DNA of 64,000 bases. Source: JBPRGG01 sp051418075. GTDB lineage: Bacteria; Bacteroidota; Bacteroidia; Cytophagales; Cyclobacteriaceae. Location of the stretch: the NCBI GenBank assembly GCA_051418075.1, contig JBPRGG010000132.1, positions 69,618-133,617 on the forward strand. The letters run 5' to 3'. A program made the translations under genes and the position numbers. This document shows positions 1-9,660 of this stretch, one piece after another; position 1 is the stretch's first letter; each line of letters begins with the position of its first letter. Under the pieces are notes generated by a model. The model was not told the origin of the DNA and made no database searches. It saw only the letters and a program-made list of their open reading frames with translations.

Positions 1-1
1 T

Positions 2-1597
2 ATGCTGGTGGGAGGGTCACTAGGGCTAAAGATATTTGATGGAAATGGTTTTAAGCCATTCCAGGGGCATCCATTGCTGGAAAATGGAACCATACTGGCG
101 ATAACCAGTCCGGACCAGGATAACTTGTATATTGGGGTGATGGAGGAAGGGGTGGTTCATTACAACAGAACTTCCGGCCAATTCCAGGTGATCAACCGGG
201 ATGATGGATTAGCATCCAACCTGATTTACAGTTTGATCTTTACTGATAAAGGCAACCTGATGGTAGGTACTGAAAGAGGAATTGACAAAGTTTCATTTCA
301 TGAAAATGGGCAGGTGTTGCTGATCCAGAATTACAGCGCCAATGAAGGATTCTTTGGAATTGAAACAAACCAGGAGGCGGTCTTTAAAGATCTGGATGGA
401 TCAATATGGTTTGGCAGCATAAAGGGTGCCTTTAAATATAATCCTGAGGCTGATAAGATTAATCTCACTGAACCAGCCACTCATATTACCAATATTAAAT
501 TGTTCTATGAGGATGTAAACTGGCAGAATTACGCTACTTCCACAACAAATTGGTATCATTTACCCAATGATTTGCAACTTTCTTACAATGAAAATCATCT
601 TATATTTGAATTCATTAGCAGCAGTTTGAAAAATCCGGAAAAGGTGCGGTATCAATATAAATTAGAACCATTTGATCAGAACTGGTCGCCCCCTGTAGAT
701 AAGACAGAGGCAGTCTATTCAAATATCCCACCGGGGCAGTATACTTTCATGGTAAAATCCTGCAATAATGATGGTATATGGAATGAGGAGCCAACCAGGT
801 TTAGTTTTATCATTGTTACTCCATTTTGGCAAACCTGGTGGTTTTACCTGGGGCTTATTTTACTAACTGCAGGAATTTTAAGATTAATTCATGTGCAAAG
901 AGTCAGGGCCAAATTGCATCGCTATCTGGCCTATGAACGGATTAAACAGGAAGAATCAGAAAAAATAAGGAAATCAGTAGCCCGGGATTTTCAGGATGAA
1001 ATGAGTAATCACCTGGCCAGCATTTCTATGATGGTCCAGGTGCTCAAGAACAGGCTAGAGCCAAGCCCCCATGAAGTAAGCAATGTATTAAACAAACTGG
1101 AGGATTATTCCAAGGAGTTATACAGTAATGCCAAAGACTTTTTATGGTCTCTGGAACCCAGGAGCGATCGATTTGATGAATTAATGATCTATATTAAGGA
1201 TCTGGGTGAAGAAATATTTGATCAGTCTGATATTGATTTTGTCATGTCCTGTGATACTAACCCGGAGCAGGTAATTAATTTGCCCACCGGGTGGAGCAGG
1301 CAGATTATCCTGATCCTGAAAGAAGCATTTTATGAATATCTGAGACAGGATAAAAGCAGTTATCTTGAACTGGAAGTGAAACTATTGAACCAAGGGTATC
1401 AAATAGTCCTGAAAGAAAAAGGAATAGGTATACCTCCACATAAACTGAAAAATTGCGATTTTTATAAAAAAATGTTGAGGCGGGTAAAGAAAATAAATAA
1501 CCAATTGAGGGCCTCCTCCCCAAAAAGAGGGGAGACTGAACTGGTACTTGAAGGTTTTCTGCCGGAATTGGTGCATAGTAATCAGGATAGGAGTTAA
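2..1597 (+). CDS. Two-component sensor, Y_Y_Y domain plus degenerate HisKA_3-type kinase (5' partial)
   Basis: The reading frame is open from the window edge, so the true start lies upstream and the Met at base 2 is internal. Visible order: beta-propeller repeats (about residues 1-150), a Y_Y_Y Ig-like domain (about 195-272), one membrane helix (about 279-296), a short coiled coil, then a HisKA_3-like dimerisation segment and a C-terminal ATPase-like region. This is the layout of Bacteroidota periplasmic-sensing two-component proteins that often control glycan loci. The phospho-acceptor His expected in the ARDLHDE-type motif is Gln (visible residue 331, ARDFQDE). The N-box Asn is Tyr and the D-box Asp is Glu (EKGIG), so kinase activity is doubtful. 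The response regulator follows after 20 bases, and the two are probably one transcript. Confidence 0.85.
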   Translation: MLVGGSLGLKIFDGNGFKPFQGHPLLENGTILAITSPDQDNLYIGVMEEGVVHYNRTSGQFQVINRDDGLASNLIYSLIFTDKGNLMVGTERGIDKVSFHENGQVLLIQNYSANEGFFGIETNQEAVFKDLDGSIWFGSIKGAFKYNPEADKINLTEPATHITNIKLFYEDVNWQNYATSTTNWYHLPNDLQLSYNENHLIFEFISSSLKNPEKVRYQYKLEPFDQNWSPPVDKTEAVYSNIPPGQYTFMVKSCNNDGIWNEEPTRFSFIIVTPFWQTWWFYLGLILLTAGILRLIHVQRVRAKLHRYLAYERIKQEESEKIRKSVARDFQDEMSNHLASISMMVQVLKNRLEPSPHEVSNVLNKLEDYSKELYSNAKDFLWSLEPRSDRFDELMIYIKDLGEEIFDQSDIDFVMSCDTNPEQVINLPTGWSRQIILILKEAFYEYLRQDKSSYLELEVKLLNQGYQIVLKEKGIGIPPHKLKNCDFYKKMLRRVKKINNQLRASSPKRGETELVLEGFLPELVHSNQDRS

Positions 1598-1617
1598 AGA
1601 ATTAAAATCATAAAGTA

Positions 1618-2247
1618 ATGGCTGAAAGTGTAAACAGAATAGTAATCGTAGAAGACAATGAAATAGTCAAGGATGGCTTTGAATTGTTAATTGATAGTAT
1701 GAGTCATAATAAGGTAGTGGGTTCCTACCTGAACTGTGAAGATGCTATAAAAAATCTTAACCATGATAAGCCAGATCTGATATTGATGGACCTGGAACTG
1801 CCTGGGATGCATGGCCTGCAGGGTATCAAACATATCAAAAAAATCCTGCCACAAGTTAACATCCTGGTGATCACTGTTCATGAGAACAGTGAATTGGTTT
1901 TTGAATCCTTATGCTCCGGGGCCTGTGGTTATATTACGAAATCCACCAATTATCACCGTCTTTTGGATGCCATTGATGAAGCTATGTCCGGGGGTGCTCC
2001 CATGAGCAGTAATATAGCCCGAATGGTGGTGGAATCATTCCAGAAAAATCAGAATTCTCCCCTGAGTGCCCGGGAAACAGAGGTTCTGGAACTTTTGGCT
2101 AAAGGTAAAAGTTATAGTGTGATCGCTAACGAACTATTTATCCATAAGGAAACAGTCAAATCCCATATAAAAAATATTTATTTCAAGCTTCAGGTTAATT
2201 CAAAAGCCGATGCCATTGAAAAGGCTATTAAGAATAAATTGATTTGA
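1618..2247 (+). CDS. NarL/FixJ-family response regulator
   Basis: A 209-residue DNA-binding response regulator. The receiver domain (about 6-122) has the acidic pair E12/D13, phospho-acceptor D58 in LILMDLELPG and the conserved Lys K108 in YITKS. The LuxR-type helix-turn-helix occupies about 146-205 (LSARETEVLELLAKG through TVKSHI). The length and layout are standard. It lies 20 bases after the sensor gene and is presumably its partner, although that sensor lacks the usual phospho-acceptor His; phosphate may come from elsewhere. The target is unknown. The SusC/SusD operon begins 533 bases downstream and is a plausible but unproven target. Confidence 0.92.
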   Translation: MAESVNRIVIVEDNEIVKDGFELLIDSMSHNKVVGSYLNCEDAIKNLNHDKPDLILMDLELPGMHGLQGIKHIKKILPQVNILVITVHENSELVFESLCSGACGYITKSTNYHRLLDAIDEAMSGGAPMSSNIARMVVESFQKNQNSPLSARETEVLELLAKGKSYSVIANELFIHKETVKSHIKNIYFKLQVNSKADAIEKAIKNKLI

Positions 2248-2780
2248 TCCGCTGTTTGATTTTAAAAATGTGATTTATTAACCCAATCCAGGCTACCTGA
2301 ATTTTGATTTTTTAAATAGCCCAGATCACCCTTAATTTTATTTCAGAATCAAGGCAATTTTGGTTAGTTTCATTTGCAAATCCACATATCCCTGTCAGGA
2401 ATCTCAGGCAGGAGTCGCTAACAAGGTGCCACGCCATCGGTCAGGACACTTTAGTGATGTGAAGTCTGCTTCATGAAGTAACCTGACCCGGAAAGAATGG
2501 CCGGATCAGTTGGGCTATTTTTCTAAAGCCTTCCATATCACCAAATTCCGCAAAAAAATACTACCTTCTGGGGGATGTTCATTTGAGCAAATTATCCCCA
2601 TTTTTGAGTTAATTAAAATTTTATTCTATGAGTACAAGTCTGCTACTACATAATGTTTTAAAATTTCTATGGTTAGGCCTATTTTCCATTATAAATGCAG
2701 GCGGGTCATTATAAATAGAAAAAAAATAAAAGTCCATTTTGTAAATTTTTAAATGATGTTTTACTGATAAATTTTAGAGT
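2248..2780. other. 533-base intergenic region upstream of susC-like gene
   Basis: No open frame of note. The left part is AT-rich. A GC-richer patch at about 2400-2515 can fold into competing hairpins (see separate entry). The last 200 bases are very AT-rich and presumably hold the promoter of the SusC operon, but I could not place a clean TTTG / TAnnTTTG pair. Confidence 0.5.
2439..2509 (+). other. Patch with mutually exclusive hairpins (possible structured leader)
   Basis: GGTCAGG (2439-2445) pairs perfectly with CCTGACC (2482-2488), enclosing a 5-bp hairpin TGAAG/CTTCA (2460-2464 / 2469-2473, loop TCTG). The right arm of this helix is also part of CTGACCCGG (2483-2491), which can instead pair with CCGGATCAG (2501-2509) with one mismatch. 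The two folds exclude each other, as in an attenuator or riboswitch. It does not match a riboswitch class I know. If transcribed it would be 270 bases ahead of the SusC start. Confidence 0.3.
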
Positions 2781-5700
2781 ATGAAGAAAAAGCTACATTT
2801 AGGATTGCTATTAGGAATCCTGTTGGTTTGGGCTCAGGCATTTGGGCAGGAACGGACGGTCACCGGCCAGGTGACTTCAGTGGAAGACGAAGAAGCTTTG
2901 CCAGGAGTTAATGTATTGTTAAAGGGTACAACTGCCGGAACCGTTACAGATATTAATGGTGAATACCGGATCAGTGTGCCTTCAACTGGTGGTACCCTGG
3001 TCTTTTCCTTTATTGGATATCAAACGGTAGAGCAGGAGATCGGCAACCGCAGCCAGGTGAATTTAGCCATGCGATCAGACGTGAAACAGCTGGGTGAGGT
3101 GGTTATTACGGCAGCCGGTATTCAGCGTGAATCAAGAAATCTTGGGTATAATGTGGAATACGTTGAATCGGAAAAAGTACAACAGGTAGGAGAACCGGAT
3201 CCGCTAAGGGCTCTACAGGGCAAAGTTCCAGGGTTGAATATTTCCAGTTCTACTGGTGCACCGGGTAGCGCTACCCGTATCACCATTCGGGGAGTATCGT
3301 CCTTCTTTGGGAATAATGAACCTTTGTTTGTAGTAGATGGCACCCCTTATTATGCTGAACAATTTACTTCATATAATCAATTGACTGGAGGAGCCTCCTA
3401 TGCCACCCCTTTAAGCGCGCTGGATCCCAATGCTATTGAATCTATTACGGTATTAAAAGGTGGTGCTGCTGCATCTTTGTATGGTTCCAGGGCTGCTAAT
3501 GGGGTAATCGTGATTACTACCAAGCAAGGCAGCGCCAAACCTTCCAACAAAGGCATGGAAGTTACTTTTAATACTTCCTATTCAATTGAAGAGATTGCCA
3601 ATCTCCCGGAATACCAGAACACCTATGGTAATGGTACGGAGTTTCAATACCGCAACTCCAATGGTTCCTGGGGGCCGCGCTTTTCCCAAATTGATTCTGT
3701 AGCATCCTGGCCTCAATATCAAAATGCCGGAATCTTGGGTGCTAAAATTCCCTATGTACCCCGTCCGGACAACGTGAAAGACCTGTTCCGCCAGGGGCAT
3801 GTGATAGATAACTCTCTGTCACTCAATGGGGGTAATGAAACTTCTTCTTTCAATGTTACTGCTTCTAACCTGCTGAATGAAGGATACATTCCTAATTCTA
3901 AATTTGAAAGAACCAGTGTTGGGGTGGGGGGGAGATTTAATCTTGAAAACGGGGTGCAGATTGGCGGAAACCTGACTTATGCCTTAAGTAAGCAAAACGG
4001 CCCTTTATTTGGTGAGAGCGGCGCCCAGGACCCGGCTGCAGCTTCATCCTTTGCCAGAACTCTTTGGCTGGGCAGAACCTGGGATACTTCTTTACCTTAT
4101 GAAGATAAAGATGGCAATCCTTTGTTTTTTGTGAATGGGGTGGATCATCCCTTGTGGTCCTGGCATAATAATGGGGTCAGTAGTAATCTGGAGCGGGTAA
4201 CAGCTAATGTTACGCTGGGTTATGACATCCTGGATTGGTTAAGGTTTGACTTCAGAGGAGGCGTGAATCAGTTTTCTGACCGACGACAACAGATCTGGAA
4301 CATAGGATCAGCCGGATATAGTGGAGTAGGAGCCATATTGGATGATGACATTAATTTCCAGGAGATTGAAATAAATGCTTTGCTGACAGTAAACCGCAGC
4401 CTGAGTGAAAAATTCAATTTTACCGGTATCGCTGGTTATAACATAAATCAACGGACTCAGGACCGCCAGTCAGTATTAGGCAATACCATCATTGCTCCAG
4501 GCATTTTTGATATAGACAACACATCCACCCTGGTGCCATTTGGAGGTACCTACGAAAGAAGAAGATTATTGGGGACCTATGCAGATGTCACAGTTGGTTA
4601 TGCAGATTATTTATACTTGAACCTGACCGGCCGTTCCGATTGGTCTTCTACATTACCTGAAGAAAACAATAACTACCTGTATGGATCTTCCAGTGTATCC
4701 TTTATTTTCACAGAACCTTTAAATCTCAGCGGGAATGTACTCAATGAAGGTAAATTAAGGGCCAGTGTGGCCCGGGTGGGTAATGATGCAGATCCTTATC
4801 AAACCATTAACCTTTTTAATGTAAACATGGGAGCCAATACCAACCTGATAGGTGCTTTACGTGAGAATGACTATCCTTTCCGTGGCGTTTCCGCCACCAC
4901 CAGGGACGTTGTAGCTTATGATCCTGACCTTTCCCCTGAATTCACCACAGAATATGAATTAGGAACAGAACTGGTCTTTTTCACCAACAGGATCAATCTG
5001 GACTTTACCTATTATTACCGGAAAACTACCGATATCATTGCCAACATCAGTTTGCCCAATTCATCAGGTTATGAACAATTCTTAACCAATATAGGGGAAA
5101 TGGAGAACCGGGGAATAGAAATTGGCTTAGGTATCACCCCATTAGATCTGCCTAATGGGTTTAACTGGAATATTTTTACTACCTACACCCAAAATCGTAA
5201 CAAGGTGCTTTCCCTGGTGGATGGGGTGGAAAGAATCAATGTACGGAATTTGTTTGGTGGAGGGATTACCCCAGTGATAGAACCAGGACAACCTTACGGC
5301 ATTCTTCGAGGTTCCTATGCTGCCAGAGATGAGGAAGGTAATTACCTGATTGATCCGGCTGACGGGATGTTGATTGAAGCGCCAACTTTTAAGAAAATTG
5401 GTGACCCAAACCCTGACTTCCTGTTGGGCCTGACCAATACATTTTCTTTTAAAGGATTCACCCTGAACGTCCTGATGGATTACCGGCATGGAGGTGACAT
5501 TTATTCTACTACGGTAGAAAGACTATTGGGACGTGGTGTAACCAAAGATACTGAAAACCGTGAGGCATCAAGGATCATTCCGGGATATTTTGGTGATGTA
5601 AATACCGGTCTGCCTTTACTGGATGAAAATGGCAATAAGATTCCTAATACCATACAAGTGAGTACCAATGATCTTTATTTTCAGAATGGTGCCGGTTCTT

Positions 5701-5993
5701 TTGCCATCAATGCAGAGGATGATGCCACGGTCTATGATGGAACAGTAGTCAGGTTAAGAGAAATTTCCCTGGGATATCAACTTCCTAAAAACCTGCTGGA
5801 AAGAACCCCTTTTGGTACGGCCAGACTTACCTTGTTAGGACGTAACTTGTGGTACAATGCTCCCAACGTGCCGGAATTCACCAATTTCGACCCGGAAGTA
5901 AATGGATTTGGTTCCACCAATACCCAGGGCCTTGATTACGCTTCGGCTCCCACCAGCCGTAGGTACGGGGTTAATTTAATGTTTACATTTTAA
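2781..5993 (+). CDS. SusC/RagA-family TonB-linked outer-membrane transporter
   Basis: A 1070-residue outer-membrane, TonB-dependent importer of oligosaccharides or other large nutrients. Residues 1-23 form a signal peptide ending AQAFGQ. About 25-100 is a carboxypeptidase-D-like regulatory domain (VTGQV, LPGVNVLLKGT). A TonB-box-like stretch LGEVVITAAG lies near residue 105, followed by the plug with IRGVSSF, FVVDGTPY and SLYGSRAANGVI (to about 235) and then the beta barrel, which ends in Phe (NLMFTF), as expected for BAM recognition. The length is typical. The SusD-like lipoprotein gene starts 19 bases later, the usual lid partner. No glycoside hydrolase is in this operon, so the ligand cannot be guessed. 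Confidence 0.96.
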   Translation: MKKKLHLGLLLGILLVWAQAFGQERTVTGQVTSVEDEEALPGVNVLLKGTTAGTVTDINGEYRISVPSTGGTLVFSFIGYQTVEQEIGNRSQVNLAMRSDVKQLGEVVITAAGIQRESRNLGYNVEYVESEKVQQVGEPDPLRALQGKVPGLNISSSTGAPGSATRITIRGVSSFFGNNEPLFVVDGTPYYAEQFTSYNQLTGGASYATPLSALDPNAIESITVLKGGAAASLYGSRAANGVIVITTKQGSAKPSNKGMEVTFNTSYSIEEIANLPEYQNTYGNGTEFQYRNSNGSWGPRFSQIDSVASWPQYQNAGILGAKIPYVPRPDNVKDLFRQGHVIDNSLSLNGGNETSSFNVTASNLLNEGYIPNSKFERTSVGVGGRFNLENGVQIGGNLTYALSKQNGPLFGESGAQDPAAASSFARTLWLGRTWDTSLPYEDKDGNPLFFVNGVDHPLWSWHNNGVSSNLERVTANVTLGYDILDWLRFDFRGGVNQFSDRRQQIWNIGSAGYSGVGAILDDDINFQEIEINALLTVNRSLSEKFNFTGIAGYNINQRTQDRQSVLGNTIIAPGIFDIDNTSTLVPFGGTYERRRLLGTYADVTVGYADYLYLNLTGRSDWSSTLPEENNNYLYGSSSVSFIFTEPLNLSGNVLNEGKLRASVARVGNDADPYQTINLFNVNMGANTNLIGALRENDYPFRGVSATTRDVVAYDPDLSPEFTTEYELGTELVFFTNRINLDFTYYYRKTTDIIANISLPNSSGYEQFLTNIGEMENRGIEIGLGITPLDLPNGFNWNIFTTYTQNRNKVLSLVDGVERINVRNLFGGGITPVIEPGQPYGILRGSYAARDEEGNYLIDPADGMLIEAPTFKKIGDPNPDFLLGLTNTFSFKGFTLNVLMDYRHGGDIYSTTVERLLGRGVTKDTENREASRIIPGYFGDVNTGLPLLDENGNKIPNTIQVSTNDLYFQNGAGSFAINAEDDATVYDGTVVRLREISLGYQLPKNLLERTPFGTARLTLLGRNLWYNAPNVPEFTNFDPEVNGFGSTNTQGLDYASAPTSRRYGVNLMFTF

Positions 5994-6012
5994 TTCAAAC
6001 AGATTTTAGAAA

Positions 6013-7623
6013 ATGAAACACTTACATAGATTTTTATCAATATTACTGATACTATTCCTTTTGATGGGATGTGAGAATTATCTGGACATCAATGAAGATC
6101 CCAATAATCCCACAGAAACATCCACCGCATTATTATTGCCCAGTGCAGAAATCAACCTGGTAACTGCAGTGGGAATGGGTACTTCCGGATTATCCTCTTA
6201 CCTTTCGGTGTATATGCATCAAACTACCAGAAGGGCCGCTTTTGATGCTTATAATGCTGATGGTACCGATTTTGCTATTCAGCAGGCCTGGTCACAGTTT
6301 TATTCTCAGGGTTTGCAGGATATTAAAGAATTACAGCAAATAGCTGTCCAGGAAGGATCTCCCCATTATTATGGACTGGGTCAGATCCTTAAGGCTTATG
6401 CCTATAGCGTGATGGTGGATGTTTGGGGGGATATTCCATTTTCTACAGCCAATGATTTTCCAGGCACCCTTTATCCTGAAGTCACCGATGATGAAACCGT
6501 CTATAATGAAATATTCAATATGATCGAAACCGGAATTGACAGCCTGAATGCTGAAAATTCCTTTCAATCCCCGGGAGGAGAAGACCTGCTTTATGAAGGA
6601 GATCTGGAATTGTGGCAAAAGTTTGCCAATACTTTGAAACTAAAGCTGTATAATCAGATCAGGCTTACTACGGATGTAAGCGCAGAAGTACAGGCGCTTT
6701 TAACTGAGGATAACCTGATCAGTGGACCGGAAGAGGATTTTCAATTGGTATATGGTACTTCAGTAAGTCCGGAAAACCGAAATCCGGGATTTATTGCCGA
6801 TTATCCGGCTCCCCAGCGGGTATTTTATGTCAGTGTCTGGTTCTATCAAACCCTGGTGGGAAAAAACAACAACATACTCACTGGGATCAATGATCCAAGA
6901 TTACCCTATTATTTCTTCAATCAATTAAATGGAAATGAACCGGAGAACCCGGAAGAATACAAGGATGGAGATTTTCTTTCCATCTATTTTGGCTCAACCG
7001 GGCCCAATCAGGGAGGAAGTCAGGATAATTCACAAACCGTTTTGGGCTTATACCCCTACGGCGGGAAATATGATGATGACACAGGAGGATCAGTAGATCA
7101 GAACAGTGCTTCCGGTGCTGTCCCACAAAGAATCCTGACCTATACCGACAGATTGTTTATTGAAGCTGAACTGGCCCTGGCCGGTGTAACAAATGCCAAT
7201 GACAGTACCCTTTTTCATGAGGCGATGCTGGCTGCCTTTGATAAGCTATCTGAAATCGTAGATCTTGAAAATGGAACCGGTGTACAATCAGTACCTGACC
7301 TGGAAGAAGAAACAATTAGTGACTACGTAAACCTGATAGTAGCTCAATATAGCCAGGCTGGCCAGGAAAGAAAACTGGAGATGTTGATGACCCAGAAGTG
7401 GATTGCTTCATTTGGCTATTCCATTGATCAATACAATGATTACCGTCGCACCGGATATCCTGTTTTATATAATCCGGATACCGACAACATACCTTTTACA
7501 AATTCGGAAGGACCATTTCCCATGTCCCTTCCTTATTCGCAAAGGGAGATAGAGCTGAACTCTAACAATATTCAGCAAAAAAATGATCTGACTCAGTTTA
7601 AAGTTTTTTGGGACGTAAATTAA
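6013..7623 (+). CDS. SusD/RagB-family nutrient-binding lipoprotein
   Basis: A 536-residue surface lipoprotein that forms the lid of the upstream SusC channel. The signal peptide ends in a lipobox with C20 (LLMGC), followed by ENYLDINEDPNNP, the characteristic N-terminus of the SusD-like_2 subgroup. The alpha-helical TPR-like region (QAWSQFYSQGL, YGLGQILKAYAYSVMVDVWGDIPFS) and the C-terminal segment (WIASFGYSIDQYNDYRRTGYP) match that family. It sits 19 bases downstream of the SusC-like gene and 12 upstream of another lipoprotein gene, in one operon. Confidence 0.95.
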   Translation: MKHLHRFLSILLILFLLMGCENYLDINEDPNNPTETSTALLLPSAEINLVTAVGMGTSGLSSYLSVYMHQTTRRAAFDAYNADGTDFAIQQAWSQFYSQGLQDIKELQQIAVQEGSPHYYGLGQILKAYAYSVMVDVWGDIPFSTANDFPGTLYPEVTDDETVYNEIFNMIETGIDSLNAENSFQSPGGEDLLYEGDLELWQKFANTLKLKLYNQIRLTTDVSAEVQALLTEDNLISGPEEDFQLVYGTSVSPENRNPGFIADYPAPQRVFYVSVWFYQTLVGKNNNILTGINDPRLPYYFFNQLNGNEPENPEEYKDGDFLSIYFGSTGPNQGGSQDNSQTVLGLYPYGGKYDDDTGGSVDQNSASGAVPQRILTYTDRLFIEAELALAGVTNANDSTLFHEAMLAAFDKLSEIVDLENGTGVQSVPDLEEETISDYVNLIVAQYSQAGQERKLEMLMTQKWIASFGYSIDQYNDYRRTGYPVLYNPDTDNIPFTNSEGPFPMSLPYSQREIELNSNNIQQKNDLTQFKVFWDVN

Positions 7624-7635
7624 AAGATTGCAAAA

Positions 7636-8523
7636 ATGAAAAATAGGATATTAATTTATTTATTGGCAGGTGTTACGGTCTTGTTGAGTAATGCCTGTGG
7701 AAGTGAAGATGAGGTGGCCGAAATACCCCAAGGAGCCATGGTATATTTTAACCAGAATGAAAATGATACTCCTTTTATTGATTTTCTGGATTTGAACAAT
7801 ACCAACCTGGACTTCACAGTAAGTTTTGAGGATGCTATAGGGCGGGATCTGGAGTTTGAACCGGTAGAATATGTGGATATTACCATGCTCTATACCAATA
7901 CGTCCGAAGGCACAACCCACAAAGTAGTAGTGGAACAGGTGAATAGTCTACCCAAATCCTATACCATCACCCTGGATCAGTTGCTTGGCCTGTATGATCC
8001 CAGTGAAGTAGCACGTGACACGCTTCAACCAGGGGATAATCTGCAGGTGACAGTTGACATCATGTTGCAAAACGGTACATTCCTGAGCGGCTGGAGTGGT
8101 GCATTAATTGACAAAACTCCCGCCTCCATTTACTCAGTTTTAATTGATTATCCGGTTACTTGTTCATCCAGCCTGGCTGGCACATACACTTTAAAATTAG
8201 TAGAAGGTGCTAATGGTGAAGTTCAGGAGTTGAAGGATGTAAATATTACTGAAATAGGTCCGGGGCAGTACATGATTGATGATATCACGATGGACATATT
8301 CGGTCCGGATTTTCCGATAGCTTATCCGTTCTCAGATGTCTGCGGGCAAATTGTTCCGGGAGCACAATCACGTGATTTTGGCTCGGCTGTAGTGGTTAAG
8401 GATGCCGGTGGATCCAGTGTAAATCTGGAAACTGGTGAAATTACTTTTAACCTGGAGTATATTGCTCCCAGCTGTTGCGGTCTGGAAGGATTAAAGTTTA
8501 AATTCACTGCCGTACCTCAATAG
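7636..8523 (+). CDS. Lipoprotein of SusCD operon, unknown function
   Basis: A 295-residue secreted protein with a type II-like signal ending LLSNAC (C21); the -3 position is Ser, so the lipobox is imperfect. The mature part is rich in beta-strand-like segments and acidic residues (isoelectric point clearly acidic by eye), with two CC/C motifs near the C-terminus (SCCGLEG). No family recognised. It starts 12 bases after the SusD-like gene and is followed after 9 bases by the next frame. By position it is an accessory surface-exposed binding lipoprotein of this nutrient uptake locus, which is an inference only. Confidence 0.85.
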   Translation: MKNRILIYLLAGVTVLLSNACGSEDEVAEIPQGAMVYFNQNENDTPFIDFLDLNNTNLDFTVSFEDAIGRDLEFEPVEYVDITMLYTNTSEGTTHKVVVEQVNSLPKSYTITLDQLLGLYDPSEVARDTLQPGDNLQVTVDIMLQNGTFLSGWSGALIDKTPASIYSVLIDYPVTCSSSLAGTYTLKLVEGANGEVQELKDVNITEIGPGQYMIDDITMDIFGPDFPIAYPFSDVCGQIVPGAQSRDFGSAVVVKDAGGSSVNLETGEITFNLEYIAPSCCGLEGLKFKFTAVPQ

Positions 8524-8583
8524 TTTAATGATATGCAGGATAATGAATTGCCATTAAAGGGTGATTCATTTTCCTTTTCTATA

Positions 8584-9297
8584 ATGAATCAAATCATGAA
8601 ACAATTCTATTTGTTATTGTTATTTTTGTATCCATTGGCACACTTGTCCTTGGGACAAAATCATAATCAAGCGGTGAATGTCACAGACCTGGTAAGCTCC
8701 AATTATTATTTTGTAAATCTGCCTGTAAAAAGTCCCGGTAAAGTGAAGTCGTTATATCTCAATGAAAAATGGGAATCCGGTAATTTTAAGTTGAAGGATA
8801 CAGTTTTAAAAGATTATCCCGTTCGTTATGACTGGATTAACAAAGTTTTAGAGATCAGACATGGACGGTCTGTGAAATTATGCTATAACAATTTACTGAA
8901 TTATTTGGAATATACTTCCGGTCCTTATAAATCAAGACTTTTTGTCAATACCCGCAATTTTTCAGAAGTTCCCCCCAGGCTGAGGAATGAAATGGCAGAG
9001 GTGATCTGCTCCGGAAAAATGAGCTTATTAAAATCATTCGAGGTAGACTTTCTGATGCCTACCTACAATCCGGCCCTGGATATAGGAGAAAAAGAGGAAA
9101 AGCCGGTGTTAAAGACTGAATATTATGTTGCCAAAGGTAATAAAATGGAGGAGATGGTATTTGGCCGGAAAAAATTTTATCAGCTTTTTGGTCATAATGC
9201 AGATGAAGTAAAACAATTTGTAAAAAAACATAAATTGCATTTAAAAAAAGAAGAAGATCTGGCCCGGATCTTTGACTACTACAATCAGCTGGAATGA
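8584..9297 (+). CDS. Secreted protein of unknown function, last gene of SusCD operon
   Basis: The frame is open from an ATG at 8533, but the first 17 residues from there are charged and unlike a secretion signal. From 8584 (or 8596, MKQF) it reads as a clear signal peptide with a run of Leu ending LSLGQ. I therefore prefer 8584/8596 as the start. The mature protein of about 210 residues is basic at its C-terminus (KKHKLHLKKEEDL) and shows no family I recognise. It probably shares the SusCD transcript. The C-terminal half resembles a small helical tail found in Bacteroidota hypothetical proteins. Confidence 0.75.
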   Translation: MNQIMKQFYLLLLFLYPLAHLSLGQNHNQAVNVTDLVSSNYYFVNLPVKSPGKVKSLYLNEKWESGNFKLKDTVLKDYPVRYDWINKVLEIRHGRSVKLCYNNLLNYLEYTSGPYKSRLFVNTRNFSEVPPRLRNEMAEVICSGKMSLLKSFEVDFLMPTYNPALDIGEKEEKPVLKTEYYVAKGNKMEEMVFGRKKFYQLFGHNADEVKQFVKKHKLHLKKEEDLARIFDYYNQLE

Positions 9298-9367
9298 TGA
9301 GCGTATGATTTAAAAAGGAAATGAATTAGCTAGCCCGTATTTATTGCCTGTTTCCCGATAGATTGAT

Positions 9368-9375
9368 TATATTTG
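9368..9375 (+). promoter_or_regulatory. Likely -7 element (TATATTTG) for tRNA-Val
   Basis: TATATTTG fits the Bacteroidota -7 consensus TAnnTTTG and lies 10 bases before the mature tRNA 5' end. No good TTTG -33 box is seen at 17-19 bases upstream, so the call is moderate. Confidence 0.45.
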
Positions 9376-9385
9376 CAATGATTTA

Positions 9386-9460
9386 GGGCATTTAGCTCAG
9401 TTGGTTTAGAGCACTATCTTGACAGGGTAGGGGTCGCTGGTTCGAATCCAGTAATGCCCA
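9386..9460 (+). tRNA. tRNA-Val (anticodon GAC)
   Basis: A 75-base cloverleaf. The acceptor stem GGGCATT/AATGCCC is perfect, the D stem is GCTC/GAGC, and the anticodon stem CTATC/GGTAG (one G-T pair) encloses the loop TTGACAG, giving anticodon GAC (Val). The variable loop is GGGTC, and the T arm is GCTGG-TTCGAAT-CCAGT. The discriminator is A. The CCA end is not encoded (ACT follows), as is common in Bacteroidota. Confidence 0.95.
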
Positions 9461-9660
9461 CTAAGTTTTTGTTTCTCCTCAGTGTATAAATGAAGTGATG
9501 CCTCGATAGGAAGTGAGTGGTTTTTTTATCTCTATCAACTTCCTGACTTTCAACATCAAGTGAAAAAAATCCTTGAAACACCAGACTTTCAAAAATAAAT
9601 TGTCAGCCAGTCCCTGGATCTGCTTTGTACAATAAAGAAGATATAATTACAGATTTGTAG

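Noticed and set aside
2401..2510. TPP or cobalamin riboswitch
   Set aside because: Some short matches (CCTGA, GGTGCC, GTCAGGA) recall these classes, but the order of conserved elements does not fit either, so I only report the alternative hairpins.
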